A DNA stretch of 7,795 nucleotides from an uncultured Verrucomicrobiota bacterium (GTDB lineage Bacteria > Verrucomicrobiota > Kiritimatiellia > RFP12 > UBA3636): assembly GCA_946612175.1 (NCBI GenBank), contig CAMOEO010000141.1, forward strand, positions 1 to 7,795, written 5' to 3'. The translations under genes and the position numbers were made by a program. Shown here in pieces: positions 6,311 through 7,795 of the stretch (positions within the stretch are counted from its first letter, which is position 1; each line of letters begins with the position of its first letter). The notes below the pieces were generated by a model, which saw nothing but the letters and a program-made list of their open reading frames with translations, had not been told where the DNA came from and made no database searches.

Positions 6311-7737
6311 TGCAGCTGCCTCCTCATCGTTTCGAGATAGCCGGCGTTGCCGTTCCAGAACGCCTTCGCGTCGCGGGCCTCGTCGCCGAGCGGGGTTCCG
6401 AGGAAGGCATAGACGGTGCCGTCGCCGTAGGCGCCCTTCACGAGGAGCGGGTCGCCGGCGGCCGTCCGGAGCAGCACCTCCGCGCCTTCCTTCGGCTCGT
6501 CGCGCTGGATCCAGAACAGCGTCGCGTCGCACCCGTCGAAGGCGACGGCGGTGCGGCCGTCCGCGTCGCCGGCCGCCGCCGGCAGGCAGTCGAACGCATG
6601 CGTGCGGACGGGCAGCATGCCCTCGAGGAACGTCCCCGCGTAGCCGCCGCAGCCGTAGGCGAAGGGGCCTCCCGCGACGACGAGCGTGCCGCCGCCCTCC
6701 ACGTAGGACGCGAGGCGGGCGAGCATCGGGCGGACGCTTTCCTCGTTCACGTCGCCCAGGAAGACGTAGCGGTACTGGCCGATGGTGGAGGCGGGAGGCA
6801 CCTGCGCGATTCCCTGCGGCGTTGCCGGAACGACGGTGAATTCGAGTTCCGGGAACATCTCCGGGAAGCGGAAGAAGTTCGCGTAGAAGCCGAAGAGGAG
6901 AAGCGCCTTGTTCCCGGGCGGCGGACGGACGCCCTCGCCCCGCGCGCCGCCGACGGCCTTGGGCGGGATGTGCCGGTGGTGGGGCCAGACGGCGGGGACC
7001 ATCGGGAGCGACGCCATGCGGAAGCCGTTTTCGCGGAACTGCTCGAAGCGGATGCCGTTGAGTTCGGACGAAAGGACCGTTTGCGTCCGCGGCTTTTCGC
7101 AACGGAACCAGACCGTCCGAGTTTCGCCCTTCCGGACGGAAAGGTCCACCTTCGCCGAGCCGAGGGTCTTCCCCTCCACGTCCGTCTGCGAGGCTTCGCC
7201 CTCGACCGTCAGGTCGCGGAAGGCGCGGACGGCGAGCGTCGGGCAGAAGGCGGGGCCCGTGAAGCCGGCGGCGAAGTCGTCGTTGACCGTCGCGATGGCG
7301 CCCAGCCCGTCCAGCCTGCGGACAACGGTTTTCGCCGTGAACGATGCGCCGGGCGGGAGCATCCCGCCGTCAAAGAGGACGCCGCGCGTCTTCATGTCGT
7401 TGGCGCAGTAGACGGCGGAGAGCGCGTCGAAGTCGAAGAGGAACGCATAGCCTGTCTTGCGGGCGGGATTGTAGGCGGCCATCCACGGCTCGACGAGCGC
7501 GAAGTGCCACGGGCCCGGCTTCGTGTAGTAGCCCCAGAGCGAGCTCATGATGTCGAGGTCCAGGACGTTGTCCGCCGTCGGGATCCAGTTGCGGTCGCTC
7601 GTGGCCGAGGCGTCGGAGGTCTCGAACCTCGTGCGCCACCCGAACGAGGCGTAGCGCATCTCGGACGTCGTGTTCTCCAGCGTGAAGACGACCTCGGCGC
7701 GCTCGTCGTCGCCGGATTCCCGCCGCGTGATCGTCAC
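6307..7737 (-). CDS. Beta-sandwich protein with C-terminal GATase1-like domain, 5' end uncertain
   Basis: The frame opens with a GTG at 7737 and codes 476 residues. Residues 1-265 are beta-rich, with WGYYTKPGPWHFALVEPW (68-85) and KTGYAFLFDFDALSAVY (94-110) as the most distinctive stretches; they recall accessory or mutarotase-like sandwiches of carbohydrate-acting proteins, but I do not recognise the family. Residues about 275-470 match the GATase1-like fold (PF07090 type): YVFLGDV (324-330), EGGGTLVVAGGPFAYGCGGY (347-366), and GTFLEGMLPV (368-377). No glutaminase triad is evident, so an amidotransferase activity should not be assumed. There is no signal peptide at the GTG, and the protein begins abruptly inside what looks like a sandwich domain. 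An in-frame TAG at 7747-7749 blocks extension, while another frame extends naturally to the right edge; the gene may be a frameshifted or mis-sequenced longer gene. Its stop overlaps the next start as ATGA. Confidence 0.75.
   Translation of the reverse strand: MTITRRESGDDERAEVVFTLENTTSEMRYASFGWRTRFETSDASATSDRNWIPTADNVLDLDIMSSLWGYYTKPGPWHFALVEPWMAAYNPARKTGYAFLFDFDALSAVYCANDMKTRGVLFDGGMLPPGASFTAKTVVRRLDGLGAIATVNDDFAAGFTGPAFCPTLAVRAFRDLTVEGEASQTDVEGKTLGSAKVDLSVRKGETRTVWFRCEKPRTQTVLSSELNGIRFEQFRENGFRMASLPMVPAVWPHHRHIPPKAVGGARGEGVRPPPGNKALLLFGFYANFFRFPEMFPELEFTVVPATPQGIAQVPPASTIGQYRYVFLGDVNEESVRPMLARLASYVEGGGTLVVAGGPFAYGCGGYAGTFLEGMLPVRTHAFDCLPAAAGDADGRTAVAFDGCDATLFWIQRDEPKEGAEVLLRTAAGDPLLVKGAYGDGTVYAFLGTPLGDEARDAKAFWNGNAGYLETMRRQLQ
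6319..6324 (-). promoter_or_regulatory. Shine-Dalgarno AGGAGG for the 946-residue secreted protein
   Basis: AGGAGG on the minus strand lies eight bases before the ATG at 6310. It is encoded inside the last codons (Arg-Arg) of the preceding gene. Its perfect match and spacing fix the start at 6310, not at the upstream in-frame positions reaching 7102. Confidence 0.88.
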
Positions 7738-7795
7738 GCCCCTTGCCTATAACTGTCAGGTCGCGGCAGGGAGTCCGAGTTCCGAAAGCGAGATG
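7738..7795 (-). other. Probable continuation of the GATase1-like gene in another frame (frameshift candidate)
   Basis: Directly upstream of the GTG at 7737 the downstream frame is closed by TAG (7749-7747) and TGA (7758-7756). The frame beginning at 7795 stays open to the junction and ends in DLTVIGKG, which would run smoothly into VTITRRE if one G of the four-G run (CCCC on the plus strand, 7739-7742) were removed. The alternating hydrophobic pattern across that join looks like one beta hairpin. Only 58 bases are available, so an open frame here is weak evidence by itself; the alternative is that an upstream gene ends here and a new one begins at the GTG. Confidence 0.45.

Noticed and set aside
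6311..7102. Extension of the large secreted protein upstream to 7102
   Set aside because: The added part is an out-of-frame reading of the GATase1-like gene, and the AGGAGG plus signal peptide place the start at 6310.
6298..7752. Plus-strand open frame opposite the GATase1-like gene
   Set aside because: Arg/Glu/Ala-rich composition with no recognisable motif; the minus strand carries the GATase1-like pattern.

Overview
The window is a GC-rich bacterial stretch that codes almost wall to wall on the minus strand. It holds five genes reading from the right edge to the left, with no intergenic gap over 24 bases. The gene families suggest a carbohydrate-degrading member of the PVC group (Kiritimatiellota, Lentisphaerota or Verrucomicrobiota): secreted SGNH esterases with N-terminal jelly-roll modules, large unclassified secreted barrel enzymes, GATase1-like proteins, and SSS symporters with a long soluble insert. 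That placement is inference from family content, because no phylogenetic marker gene is present.

Layout in transcription order. (1) 7737-6307: a beta-sandwich protein with a C-terminal GATase1-like (PF07090-type) domain. Its 5' end is doubtful and may carry a frameshift at 7738-7743. (2) 6310-3470: a 946-residue secreted multidomain protein with an N-terminal carbohydrate-binding-like module, two further beta domains, a probable (beta/alpha)8 barrel and a C-terminal beta domain; probably a glycoside hydrolase of unassigned family. (3) 3445-2147: a secreted SGNH/GDSL esterase with a complete catalytic quartet. (4) 2157-1246: a short GH29 alpha-L-fucosidase-like protein without a signal peptide. 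(5) 1259-1: the N-terminal 419 residues of a sodium:solute symporter, cut by the left window edge.

Junctions are very tight: a 4-base ATGA overlap between 1 and 2, a 24-base gap between 2 and 3, an 11-base overlap between 3 and 4, and a 14-base overlap between 4 and 5. I see no promoter or terminator between genes, so the set is most simply one polycistronic unit whose promoter lies beyond the right edge.

Working model (inference): the secreted barrel protein and esterase attack and de-esterify a polysaccharide or glycoprotein glycan outside the cytoplasm. The symporter imports a released sugar or small glycan, and the cytosolic GH29 protein removes fucose (or a related deoxy-sugar) inside. 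No sulfatase, SusC/SusD pair, regulator, RNA gene, mobile element, CRISPR array or large repeat was found. Every stretch longer than 300 bases is covered by a gene.
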